From Haloterrigena gelatinilytica (GTDB taxonomy: Archaea > Halobacteriota > Halobacteria > Halobacteriales > Natrialbaceae), in NCBI RefSeq assembly GCF_013342145.1, contig NZ_JABUQZ010000001.1, positions 1,736,001-1,800,000 of the forward strand: a stretch of 64,000 nucleotides of DNA, given 5' to 3'. The notes below the pieces were generated by a model. That model did not search any database and was not told where the DNA came from. It was given only the letters and a program-made list of their open reading frames with translations. Below, piece after piece: positions 44,206 through 53,182 of this stretch. The position numbers and the translations under genes are program-made. How positions within the stretch are numbered: position 1 is the first letter of the stretch; each line of letters begins with the position of its first letter.

Positions 44206-47200
44206 ATGTCTGAAGAACATTTACAACAATCGTTCTCTCATTCGAGTCGCCGCCGGTTCCTCGGCGGTGTAACGGGACTCGCGGCCGCGGCAGCGTACAC
44301 GCGAGCCGTCCCCGAAGACGCGGCGGCGCGAGTCGCGAACGGCGACGACCGCGCCGTCCAGTGCGTCAGTTCGCCGGACGGTACCGTCGAGGTGACCGTC
44401 GACGTCTCCGACGGGACCCCGCGCTACGCGGTGGCGGTCGACGGCACGACCCCTCTCGAGCCGTCACCGATCGGCTTCGACTTCCGGAACCAGCCCTCGT
44501 TCGGGGCGAGCGCGGACGGCACGACCGGTTCCGACGTCGCGGTCACCGGGAGCGAACGCGCGTCGGAAACGGAGGTCTGGGAGCCCGTCTGGGGCGCGTA
44601 CGATAGCGTGAGCGCCGAGTACAACGCGCTCGTGGTCGGACTCGAGGAGACGGCCGAACCGGGCCGGTCGGCGAACCTCGAGGTCCGCGTCTTCGACGAC
44701 GGCGTCGGCCTCCGGGTCGTTTTCGGCGACAGTTTCGCGAGCAACAGCGGACGGGCCGTCGTCACGTCGGAGAACACCGCGTTCGCGTTCGCCGACGACG
44801 ACACCGCCTGGTGGATCCGAAACGAGGTCACCAACCCCCGGTTCGAACAGGAGTACGAGGAGACGCCGCTCAGCGAAATCCCCGGCGGTCGGCGGGAGAC
44901 CCGACCCACGGGGACGCCGATGCGAAACGGCGCGCACACGCCGCTGACCGTCGAGACAGGCGACGGTGACGTCTACCTGAGCGTTCACGAGGCGGACCTC
45001 GAGGACTACGCGGCCGCGACGCTCGCGCCGCGGTCCGACGAGGGCGGAACGGAGCTCGTCACGGAGCTCACGCCGCTGCCGGACGGAACGAAGGCGTCGC
45101 TGGAACTCCCGAACGCGACGCCGTGGCGGACGATCCAGATCGGCCGCCGGCCGGGCGACCTGATCGAGTCGGAGCTGATCCCGCTGTTGAGCTCCGAACT
45201 GAAGGAGTCGGCCATGCCGACGGTCGACGGCGAGCCCGACACCGACTGGATCGAGCCGCGCAAGTACGTCGGCATCTGGTGGACGATGATCGCCGGCTCC
45301 GCCAACTGGGAGTACCGGCCGGACGACTCCTTCGACAGTCCCGAGGACGCGGCGGGATACGTCCACGGCGCCCGGACCGAACGGATGAAGCGCTACATGA
45401 ACTTCGCGGCGGAGAACGGTCTCGACAGCGTCCTCGTCGAGGGGTGGAACGAGGGCTGGGACACCTATCCCGGCGACGGCACCGGACTCGAGTTCGGCGT
45501 CGACGACTCCTATCCGGACTTCGACGTTCGCGAGGTGACCGACTTCGGGCGCTCGCTCGAGTCCGACGCGGAGATGACGATCCACAACGAGACCGCTGGC
45601 GCGCTGCCCCACTACGAGGACCAGATTCTGAACGACGACATCTTCCAGCAGTACGAGGACGTCGGCATTCACTCGATCAAGAACGGCTACGTCTCCGACC
45701 CAGGGCTGGGTATCGAGGGCGACGGCGCCGAGCCGACGCACAACCAGCACAACCAGCTCGCGGTCAACCACCACCGGCTGGTCATCGAGGCCGCCGCGGC
45801 GAACCGCCAGATGCTCGAGATCCACGAGGGGATCAAGCCGACCGGGGAGATCCGGACCTACCCCAACGTCGCCAACCGCGAGGTCGTCAAGGCCCAGGAG
45901 TACGACGGCTTCGAGCAGTTGAGCGCCGACGTCGCTCCGGACCACCACGTCACGCTCCCGTTCACCCGGAATCTGGCCGGGCCGGTCAGCTACCAGCCGG
46001 GTATCTTCGACATCACGTTTAACGACGATCGGGGCGGGCAGATACAGACGACGCGAGCGAAACAGCTCGCCCTCTATCCCAACTACCTGAGCGGGCTGCA
46101 GATGGTCGCCGACCGCGTCGAGGCCTACGTCGACGAGACACTCGTCGTCGGCGAGTGCCTGCAGGCGGCCTCCGGCGACATCGACGGCTTCGTCACGCTG
46201 GACGAGTGGCGAAACGCCTTCGGCACGAACTACGTCGCGGTCGACCCGAACCGCGTTCCGTCGGGGTCGTCCGTCTCCTTCACCGTCGAAGACGCCGAGG
46301 CGGGCACGCACGAACTCCACCTCCGGTACGCGGCGGCCCCCGAGGACAACGCCCGGCGAGTCGTCGAGGCCGGCGAAACCCGGGCGACGCTACGCGTCAA
46401 CGGCGAGACGACGACCATCAACCCCGACTTCACCGGCTACTGGGACCAGTGGGCGGTCTTCACGACGGAAATCGACCTCGAGGACGGCGACAACGAGATC
46501 GCGATCGAACTACACTACGACGAGTCGGGCGAGGCGTTCGAGGGCGACGTCGGCGGCTTCAACCTCAACACGATCGGGGTCAGCGAACCCGACGCGCCGT
46601 CTCCGGTCCCGGCCGAGTACGAGGGGTACACGCCCGAGAACGAGAACTTCGACGCGAAACCCGCATTCGAGTTCATCGAGTCGGTTCCCGCGGCCGGCTG
46701 GGACGAGACGCACGTCGTCGATAGCGAGATCGGCGACTACGTCGTCACCGCCCGCCGGAAGGGCGAGGAGTGGTACGTCGGCGCGATGACCGACGAGGGC
46801 GGCCGCGCCGTCGACGTGCCGCTCGAGTTCCTCGCGCCCGGAAAGTCCGGCGGCAAGGGGAACGGAAACGGTCCCGAGGGCCCCAAGTACGTCGCCGAGA
46901 TCTACTCCGACGGCCTCGGCGGCGGCTACGAGTCCGACCCCGAGGCCGTCAGGATCGACGAGGCCGTCGTCGATCCGAGCGCGACGATCCTCGCCTCGAT
47001 GGCCCGCAGCGGCGGGACGGCGATCCGACTCCGTCCCGCGACGGGCGAGGAACGCGAGGAGCTCCCGACCTACGAGCGGCCCACCCAGGACGTGCGCTAC
47101 GAGATCGACGATCGAGCGGGACTCGACGATCCGTTCATTACGGCGACCGGCTCGAACGACGGCGATTTCGTCGGCGGGACTACGGTCGCGATCGAGGTCG

Positions 47201-48027
47201 ACGGCGAGCGCGAGACCGTCGACAACGTCCGGCTCTCGCCCGGAGCGACCGACGAGACCGTCGCTCTCGGCTACGCGATCACGTCGATCGGCACGTACGA
47301 CGTCGTCCTACGCGATCCGGACGACGGGACCGCCCTCGCGTCCGAAACGGTCACCGTCGCCCCCGGCGACCTCGTCGCCGAGTTCGACGACCCGGCCGGC
47401 GACGACCGCGGTCCCGGCGAGTACACCTACCCGACCAGCGACGACTTCCGGGAGGGCGCGTTCGACCTGCGCTCGTTCGCCGTCTACGAGGCCGACGACG
47501 CGTATCGGTTCGCCTTCGAAGTCGAAGAGCTCTACGACACCTTCGGCGGAGAGTTCTCGCCCCACTACTTCGCGGTCTATCTCCGCGATCCGTCCCTGGA
47601 CGGCGGTCGGTCCACCGAACTCGGCGACCTCGAGGTCACCGCTGCCTTCGACGCCGACTGGCACTACCGCGTCGCCGCCAGCGGCTTCGGCTCGAGCGTC
47701 GTCGACGCGGCCGGGACCGACCTCGGATCGCCGTCGATCATCGTCGACTTCGAGAGCGATACGGCCGTTCTCTCCGTCGAGAAGGACGCGCTCGGCGTCG
47801 ACATCGCGAACGCCGAAGTCGTCCCCGTGGTCGGCTCCGAGGACCGCGGGACGTTCCGCGACGTCGGCGTCGAGGCCGAGGGCTACGTCTTCGGCGGCGC
47901 GCGCGAAGACGCGGTCGAGAACGCGCCGCGAATCGTCGACCTCCTGACGCCGCCGGACGTCGACCAGTCCGAGGCGCTCGCGTACGACGCGGACTCGCTG
48001 GCGACGCTCCCGTTCGTCGAACTGTGA
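44206..48027 (+). CDS. secreted GH97 glycosidase with inserted carbohydrate-binding domain
   Basis: 1273 residues. Tat signal SRRRFLGGVTGLAAAAAYTR. GH97 N-terminal beta domain (about 45-340), catalytic barrel (about 345-645: KYVGIWWTM, VEGWNEGW, TIHNETAGALPHYED, EIHEGIKPTGEIRTYPN, LPFTRNLAGPVSYQPGIFDI). A beta-sandwich like CBM6/CBM35 (about 670-795) is inserted before the GH97 C-terminal domain (about 818-890, WDETHVVDSEIGDYVVTARR). A C-terminal domain similar to glucodextranase C (about 1055-1270) follows. Relatives hydrolyse alpha-glucosides or galactosides; the Glu-rich active site suggests the inverting alpha-glucosidase type, not proved here. Probably digests external polysaccharide. 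No transporter is adjacent. Confidence 0.88.
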   Translation: MSEEHLQQSFSHSSRRRFLGGVTGLAAAAAYTRAVPEDAAARVANGDDRAVQCVSSPDGTVEVTVDVSDGTPRYAVAVDGTTPLEPSPIGFDFRNQPSFGASADGTTGSDVAVTGSERASETEVWEPVWGAYDSVSAEYNALVVGLEETAEPGRSANLEVRVFDDGVGLRVVFGDSFASNSGRAVVTSENTAFAFADDDTAWWIRNEVTNPRFEQEYEETPLSEIPGGRRETRPTGTPMRNGAHTPLTVETGDGDVYLSVHEADLEDYAAATLAPRSDEGGTELVTELTPLPDGTKASLELPNATPWRTIQIGRRPGDLIESELIPLLSSELKESAMPTVDGEPDTDWIEPRKYVGIWWTMIAGSANWEYRPDDSFDSPEDAAGYVHGARTERMKRYMNFAAENGLDSVLVEGWNEGWDTYPGDGTGLEFGVDDSYPDFDVREVTDFGRSLESDAEMTIHNETAGALPHYEDQILNDDIFQQYEDVGIHSIKNGYVSDPGLGIEGDGAEPTHNQHNQLAVNHHRLVIEAAAANRQMLEIHEGIKPTGEIRTYPNVANREVVKAQEYDGFEQLSADVAPDHHVTLPFTRNLAGPVSYQPGIFDITFNDDRGGQIQTTRAKQLALYPNYLSGLQMVADRVEAYVDETLVVGECLQAASGDIDGFVTLDEWRNAFGTNYVAVDPNRVPSGSSVSFTVEDAEAGTHELHLRYAAAPEDNARRVVEAGETRATLRVNGETTTINPDFTGYWDQWAVFTTEIDLEDGDNEIAIELHYDESGEAFEGDVGGFNLNTIGVSEPDAPSPVPAEYEGYTPENENFDAKPAFEFIESVPAAGWDETHVVDSEIGDYVVTARRKGEEWYVGAMTDEGGRAVDVPLEFLAPGKSGGKGNGNGPEGPKYVAEIYSDGLGGGYESDPEAVRIDEAVVDPSATILASMARSGGTAIRLRPATGEEREELPTYERPTQDVRYEIDDRAGLDDPFITATGSNDGDFVGGTTVAIEVDGERETVDNVRLSPGATDETVALGYAITSIGTYDVVLRDPDDGTALASETVTVAPGDLVAEFDDPAGDDRGPGEYTYPTSDDFREGAFDLRSFAVYEADDAYRFAFEVEELYDTFGGEFSPHYFAVYLRDPSLDGGRSTELGDLEVTAAFDADWHYRVAASGFGSSVVDAAGTDLGSPSIIVDFESDTAVLSVEKDALGVDIANAEVVPVVGSEDRGTFRDVGVEAEGYVFGGAREDAVENAPRIVDLLTPPDVDQSEALAYDADSLATLPFVEL

Positions 48028-48055
48028 TCGCTCGCTCCTGATTCGGAGCGCTACC

Positions 48056-48088
48056 GAACCGGAACCGGAACCGGAACCGGAATTCGGT
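48056..48088. repeat. short GGAACC tandem repeat inside an inverted repeat
   Basis: About four copies of CCGGAA in the spacer after the GH97 gene, bounded by ACCGAA and TTCGGT. It could fold as a hairpin and help end transcription, or be simple slippage. Confidence 0.4.
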
Positions 48089-48213
48089 CCGACGACGAAC
48101 ACTCGAGGCGACGACCGTCCTCGAGTTCTCCGCCGCTCCGGCCCGTTTTCCGCGAAACCGTCACGAACTGGCGACTGTATCCGTTCTCGATCGATATGTG
48201 ATATTCGTGGCTA

Positions 48214-48222
48214 TTACTTATG
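48214..48222 (+). promoter_or_regulatory. TATA-like box of the FkbM methyltransferase gene
   Basis: TACTTATGG centred about 27 bases before ATG 48246. Confidence 0.5.
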
Positions 48223-48245
48223 GCTCTCGTCGGCGTGAGTAGCGT

Positions 48246-49151
48246 ATGGCGGCGATCGACTCCATCGAACGGCTTTTCCAGACGGTTTACAGGGGGCCGA
48301 TCAAGCGAGCGGCGCACGCGACGGGGATCAACGAACTCCTCGAGTGGGGACTCTGGGCGGGCTACCGGACGATCAACGGCGGCGAAAAGACGCTCCGTAT
48401 CGACGGCGAAACGGCGACGTTCGCCGTCCCGACGCGGTCGACGCTCGGCGTCCTGAGCGTCGCGGAGACGGTCGAGAAGCCGATCTACCGGGACCTCCTC
48501 GAGCGCGTCCGCCCGGACGACGTCTTCTGGGACGTCGGCGCCAACGCCGGCACCTACAGCTGTCTCGTCGGCTCGCGGCTCGCGGGTGACGGCGCCGCGG
48601 TCTCGTTCGAGCCGTATCCGCCGACCGTAGACCTGTTGCGGCGAAATCTCCGGCGGAACGGCGTCGACGCGACCGTCGCCCCGTTCGCGCTCGGGGACGC
48701 CGACGGGACGACCGAACTGGCGGTGCGCTACGACGACGAACCCGGCTCGCAGGAGCACACGCTGACGCCCGAGCGTCGCGAGTCCGCAGACGTCGTCGAC
48801 ACGGTGACGGTCCCCGTCCGTCGCGGCGACACCCTCGTCGACGACGGAACGCTGCCCGAGCCGACCGTGCTGAAGATCGACGCCGAGGGCGCCGGCCCGG
48901 CGGTGCTCGCGGGCCTCGAGTCGACGCTGTCGAACGGCGCCGTCCGCCGGGTCTACGTCGAGCCCCACGGGAACACCGACGAACTCGAGTCGACGCTCAC
49001 CGAGTTCGGCTTCTCGGTCGCCCGCGAGTATCTCGGTCGGCATCGGTCGAACAGGAACCCGATCCTCGTGGCCCGGCAGGGCTCGACGGGATCGACGGGG
49101 CGCGTCTCGCGACTGCTCGGTCGGGGCGGCGAGGAACCGCGGCCGTCCTGA
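48246..49151 (+). CDS. FkbM family methyltransferase
   Basis: 301 residues. SAM-binding region DDVFWDVGANAGTYSCLVGS and VSFEPYPPTVDLLRRNLRRN, then the family's C-terminal block VLKIDAEGAGPAVLAGLEST and VYVEPHG. FkbM-type enzymes O-methylate sugars or small molecules, often on surface glycans. The first 80 residues are an extension with hydrophobic and basic residues (LLEWGLWAGYRTINGG). It stands alone; the neighbour upstream is a secreted glycosidase, but a shared role is only a guess. ATG 48246 is supported by the TATA-like box. Confidence 0.85.
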   Translation: MAAIDSIERLFQTVYRGPIKRAAHATGINELLEWGLWAGYRTINGGEKTLRIDGETATFAVPTRSTLGVLSVAETVEKPIYRDLLERVRPDDVFWDVGANAGTYSCLVGSRLAGDGAAVSFEPYPPTVDLLRRNLRRNGVDATVAPFALGDADGTTELAVRYDDEPGSQEHTLTPERRESADVVDTVTVPVRRGDTLVDDGTLPEPTVLKIDAEGAGPAVLAGLESTLSNGAVRRVYVEPHGNTDELESTLTEFGFSVAREYLGRHRSNRNPILVARQGSTGSTGRVSRLLGRGGEEPRPS

Positions 49152-49335
49152 CCGCGGACCGAGTCACCGCGGCACCCGCGGCACGGTCCTCGCGCACACG
49201 CGATCGCACGACCGCGCACACCGCACGCACACCCGCGCTGTCGGTCGGTTTTCGGCGAAAGCGTTATCAGATCCTCGGTCGTAGCGAGCGACGATGCAGG
49301 ACACTCGCCCGTCCGTACCGGAACCGATCGCTCGA

Positions 49336-49343
49336 GGAGGTGA
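49336..49343 (+). promoter_or_regulatory. strong Shine-Dalgarno site of topA
   Basis: GGAGGTGA, fully complementary to the 16S 3' end, six bases before the GTG at 49350. It decides the GTG start and contrasts with the leaderless starts that dominate here. Confidence 0.7.
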
Positions 49344-49349
49344 GCCGTC

Positions 49350-51833
49350 GTGGAGCTGATAATCACGGAGAAGGACAACGCCGCGCGACGGATCGCCGAC
49401 ATCCTCTCCGGCGGCACCTACGACTCGAGCCGCGAGAACGGCGTCAACGTCTACGAGTGGGGCGGAAAGCGCTGCGTGGGGCTGTCGGGCCACGTCGTCG
49501 GCGTCGACTTCCCGGACGAGTACTCGGACTGGCGGGACGTCGAGCCCGTCGAACTCATCGACGCCGACGTCGAGAAGACGGCAACGAAGGAGAACATCGT
49601 CGCGACGCTGCGCATCCTCGCGCGCAAGGCCACCCGCGTCGCCATCGCGACCGACTACGACCGCGAGGGCGAACTCATCGGCAAGGAGGCCTACGACATC
49701 GTCCGCGACGTCGACGAGGAGGTCCCCATCCGCCGCGTGCGGTTCTCCTCGATCACGGAAAACGAGGTCCAGAGCGCCTTCGACGATCCGGACGACCTCG
49801 ACTTCGATCTGGCGGCCGCGGGCGAGGCCCGCCAGATCATCGACCTGATCTGGGGCGCCGCGCTGACCCGCTTCCTCTCGCTGTCGGCGGGCCAGCTCGG
49901 CAACGACTTCATCTCGGTCGGGCGAGTGCAGTCGCCGACGCTGAAGCTGATCGTCGACCGCGAGCGCGAGATTCAGGCGTTCGATCCCGAGACCTACTGG
50001 GAGCTGTTCGGCGATCTGACGAAGGACGAGACCACGTTCGAGGCCCAGTACTTCTACCGCGACGAGGACGACAACGAGGCCGAGCGCGTCTGGGAGGAGG
50101 CCGTCGCCGACGAGGTCTACGAGACGCTGGCCGAGCGCGACTCGGCGACCGTCGTCGACGTCAACCGCCGGACGCGGACGGACACGCCGCCCGAGCCGTT
50201 CAACACGACCCAGTTCATCCGCGCGGCCGGCGCCCTCGGCTACTCCGCCAAGCGGGCGATGTCCATCGCCGAGGACCTCTACACCGCCGGCTACATCACC
50301 TACCCGCGGACGGACAACACCGTCTACCCCGACGACCTGGATCCCGAGGAACTGCTCGACGACTTCGTCGGCCACCCGACGCTCGGCGACTCGGCCGAGG
50401 ACCTCCTCGAGACCGACGAGATCGTCCCCACCGAGGGCGACGAGGAGACGACCGATCACCCGCCCATTCATCCGACCGGCGAGATCCCCTCGCGCGGCGG
50501 CGACGTGAGCGACGACGAGTGGGAGGTCTACGAACTCGTCGTCCGGCGGTTCTACGCGACCGTCGCCGACGCGGCCGTCTGGGAACACCTCAAGGTCGTC
50601 ACCGAGGTCGACGACTACCGCATGAAGTCCAACGGCAAGCGCCTCGTCGAGCCCGGCTACCACGACGTCTACCCGTACTTCAGCACGTCCGAGAACTACG
50701 TCCCCGACGTCGCCGAGGGCGAGGAGCTCGCGCTGACCGACGTCGAACTCGAGGAGAAGGAGACCCAGCCGCCCCGCCGCTACGGCCAGTCGCGGCTCAT
50801 CGAGACCATGGAGGACATGGGGATCGGGACGAAGTCGACCCGACACAACACCTTAGAGAAACTGTACGATCGGGGCTACATCGAGAGCGATCCGCCGCGG
50901 CCGACCAAGCTCGCGATGGCCGTCGTCGACGCGGCCGAGAACTACGCCGACCGCGTCGTCAGCGAGGAGATGACGGCCCAGCTCGAACAGGACATGGACG
51001 CCATCGCCAGCGGCGAGGCGTCGCTGGACGACGTCACCGACGAGTCCCGCGAGATGTTAGAGGAGATCTTCGCCAACCTCGCCGACTCGCGCGACGAGAT
51101 CGGCGACCACCTCCGCAAGTCGCTCAAGGACGACAAGCGGCTGGGGCCCTGCCCCGAGTGCGGCGAGGACCTGCTCGTCCGACGCAGCCGCCACGGCTCC
51201 TACTTCGTCGGCTGCGACGGCTATCCGGACTGCGAGAACACGCTGCCGCTGCCCTCGACCGGCAAGCCGCTGATCCTCGAGAGCGAGTGCGAGGACCACG
51301 GCTTGAACGAGGTCAAGATGCTCGCCGGCCGCCAGACGTTCGTCCACGGCTGCCCGCTCTGTAAGGCCGAGGACGCCGGCGAAGGGCCCGTGCTGGGCAC
51401 CTGTCCGGACTGCGGAGACGAACACGACGGCGAACTCGCCGTCAAAACTCTCGAGAGCGGTTCCCGACTGGTGGGCTGTACGCGCTACCCCGACTGCGAG
51501 TACTCGCTACCGCTGCCGCGGCGCGGCGAGATCGAGGTCACCGACGAGCGCTGCGACGAACACGACCTGCCCGAACTCGTCGTCCACAGCGGCGACGACC
51601 CCTGGGAGCTGGGCTGTCCGATCTGTAACTACCAGGAGTTCCAGGCCCGCGAGAGCGACTCCGGCTCCGACCTCGAGGCGCTGGACGGCGTCGGCGCCAA
51701 GACCGTCGAGAAGCTCGCCGACGCGGGCATCGAGAGCCTGGACGATCTGACCGAGGCCGATCCGGACGCGGTCGCCGAGGACGTCGACGGCGTCAGCGCC
51801 GATCGGGTCCGAACCTGGCAGGCGAAGGCGTAA
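49350..51833 (+). CDS. topA: DNA topoisomerase I (type IA)
   Basis: 827 residues from a GTG. TOPRIM domain with IITEKDNAA and ATDYDREGELIG (the acidic metal site), then the catalytic segment YITYPRTDNT with active Tyr318, and the TSTRHNT-like TKSTRHNTLEKLYDRGYI. The C-terminal third has several Cys4 zinc fingers (CPECGEDL...CDGYPDC, CPDCGDEH...CTRYPDC, and CPICNYQE), ending in a helix-hairpin-helix region LEALDGVGAKTVEKLADAGI. It relaxes negative supercoils. The start is fixed by the Shine-Dalgarno site six bases upstream. It converges on the permease gene with two bases between. Confidence 0.96.
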   Translation: MELIITEKDNAARRIADILSGGTYDSSRENGVNVYEWGGKRCVGLSGHVVGVDFPDEYSDWRDVEPVELIDADVEKTATKENIVATLRILARKATRVAIATDYDREGELIGKEAYDIVRDVDEEVPIRRVRFSSITENEVQSAFDDPDDLDFDLAAAGEARQIIDLIWGAALTRFLSLSAGQLGNDFISVGRVQSPTLKLIVDREREIQAFDPETYWELFGDLTKDETTFEAQYFYRDEDDNEAERVWEEAVADEVYETLAERDSATVVDVNRRTRTDTPPEPFNTTQFIRAAGALGYSAKRAMSIAEDLYTAGYITYPRTDNTVYPDDLDPEELLDDFVGHPTLGDSAEDLLETDEIVPTEGDEETTDHPPIHPTGEIPSRGGDVSDDEWEVYELVVRRFYATVADAAVWEHLKVVTEVDDYRMKSNGKRLVEPGYHDVYPYFSTSENYVPDVAEGEELALTDVELEEKETQPPRRYGQSRLIETMEDMGIGTKSTRHNTLEKLYDRGYIESDPPRPTKLAMAVVDAAENYADRVVSEEMTAQLEQDMDAIASGEASLDDVTDESREMLEEIFANLADSRDEIGDHLRKSLKDDKRLGPCPECGEDLLVRRSRHGSYFVGCDGYPDCENTLPLPSTGKPLILESECEDHGLNEVKMLAGRQTFVHGCPLCKAEDAGEGPVLGTCPDCGDEHDGELAVKTLESGSRLVGCTRYPDCEYSLPLPRRGEIEVTDERCDEHDLPELVVHSGDDPWELGCPICNYQEFQARESDSGSDLEALDGVGAKTVEKLADAGIESLDDLTEADPDAVAEDVDGVSADRVRTWQAKA

Positions 51834-51835
51834 GA

Positions 51836-53182
51836 TCAGATCCGTTTTTCGACCGTCTGGACCCCTTCCGAGAGCGTCTCCCGCTTGAAGTACAGCGCCT
51901 CGACCGCGAAGACCGCCGCGGCGATGACGACGACCAGCCAGAAGACCGCGGGGAGCTGCGAGTAGAGGTACCACGTCAGCATGACGAAGAAGGCGGCCGA
52001 GCCGATCGCACCGACCAGCGGCGGGATCGGATTGACGTCGACGTCGTCGGAATCGCGCACCGTCAGCGCGAGCGCGCACATCGTGCCGAAGACGACGATA
52101 AAGGCCAGCGAGGCGAACTCGACGACGGCCTCGAGGCTCCCGAGGACGGCGAAGGCGGCCGTCAGGACGCCGATTACGAGCACGGTCCGCTTGGGCGCGG
52201 CGTCGGCGTCCGGATCGCCCATCTCGTGGGGCAGGATGTCGTCGTCGATCAGGTTCTTGGCGAAGATGGCCTCGCTGAACAGCGTCGAGTTGATCGCGCT
52301 GGCGGTCGAGATGAGGCCGGCGAGCCCGACCGCGAGCGCGAGCCACTTCGAGATGAGGAGGGCGCCGTAGAGCAGCGCCGGCTCGGGCTGGGCGGTGACG
52401 ACCTCTTCGGGCAACAGCGTCGTGATGACGAACCCGACGAGGATGTAGATCGCGGCCGCGATCGGAATCGAGATGGCCACGCCCTTCGCGAGCGTCTCGT
52501 CGGGATTGTCGAACTGCTCCTGATCGTAGAACAGCAGCTGCCAGCCCTCGAAGGAGACGAACCCGACCGAGGCGGCGATTACGGGATTGAGACCGAGTTG
52601 CGAGAAGCCGGTCCGCAACTGGAAGTGCGCCGCGCCGTACCAGAGGCCGACGAGGCCGAAGACGGCGATGATCCCCGCCTGGACGAACACGAGGTAGCGC
52701 TCGACCGCCGCCGACGAGCTCGCGCCGAGGAGGTTCAACCCGACGAAGACCGCGAGCACGCCGACAGAGAGGAACTGCCGGACCGGCAGCCCCCAGACGT
52801 ACTCGAACCCGATCAGCATCTGGCCGTACATGCCGAACGCGTAGGCGTACATCGCCATCGTCCCGATGTAGCCGACGACGAGCGTCCAGCCGACGACGCC
52901 CGCGGTCGTCGATCTCCCCGTCAGTTCCTCGATGTAGGTGACCGAGCCGCCGTTGCTGTCGGTCGCGTCGTTGAGCTTGACGTACGAGTACGCACAGCAG
53001 CAGACGACGACGGTCGCGAGGCCGTAGGCGAACCAGGTCAGGACGCCGGCGGCGGCGACGACGATGCCGATCGCCGCGTAGATCCCGCCGCCGACGATGC
53101 CGCCGACGCCCAGCGCGACGGCCGTTCCGACCCCGAAGCCGCCGCCGTCGTCCTCCGACCCGCCGCCACCGTCTTCGCTCAC
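51836..53182 (-). CDS. APC superfamily amino acid permease
   Basis: 448 residues, about twelve transmembrane helices. The first helix carries the APC pattern GTAVALGVGGIVGGGIYAAI. A central stretch FVSFEGWQLLFYDQEQFDNP is the TM6-type region near the substrate site. It is a secondary transporter for amino acids or related compounds; substrate unknown. The GTG start at 53182 overlaps the stop of the upstream binding-protein gene (GTGA), so translation is coupled. An unspecific frame upstream is the shadow of that gene. APC proteins normally work without a binding protein, so the pairing is odd. Confidence 0.88.
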   Translation of the reverse strand: MSEDGGGGSEDDGGGFGVGTAVALGVGGIVGGGIYAAIGIVVAAAGVLTWFAYGLATVVVCCCAYSYVKLNDATDSNGGSVTYIEELTGRSTTAGVVGWTLVVGYIGTMAMYAYAFGMYGQMLIGFEYVWGLPVRQFLSVGVLAVFVGLNLLGASSSAAVERYLVFVQAGIIAVFGLVGLWYGAAHFQLRTGFSQLGLNPVIAASVGFVSFEGWQLLFYDQEQFDNPDETLAKGVAISIPIAAAIYILVGFVITTLLPEEVVTAQPEPALLYGALLISKWLALAVGLAGLISTASAINSTLFSEAIFAKNLIDDDILPHEMGDPDADAAPKRTVLVIGVLTAAFAVLGSLEAVVEFASLAFIVVFGTMCALALTVRDSDDVDVNPIPPLVGAIGSAAFFVMLTWYLYSQLPAVFWLVVVIAAAVFAVEALYFKRETLSEGVQTVEKRI

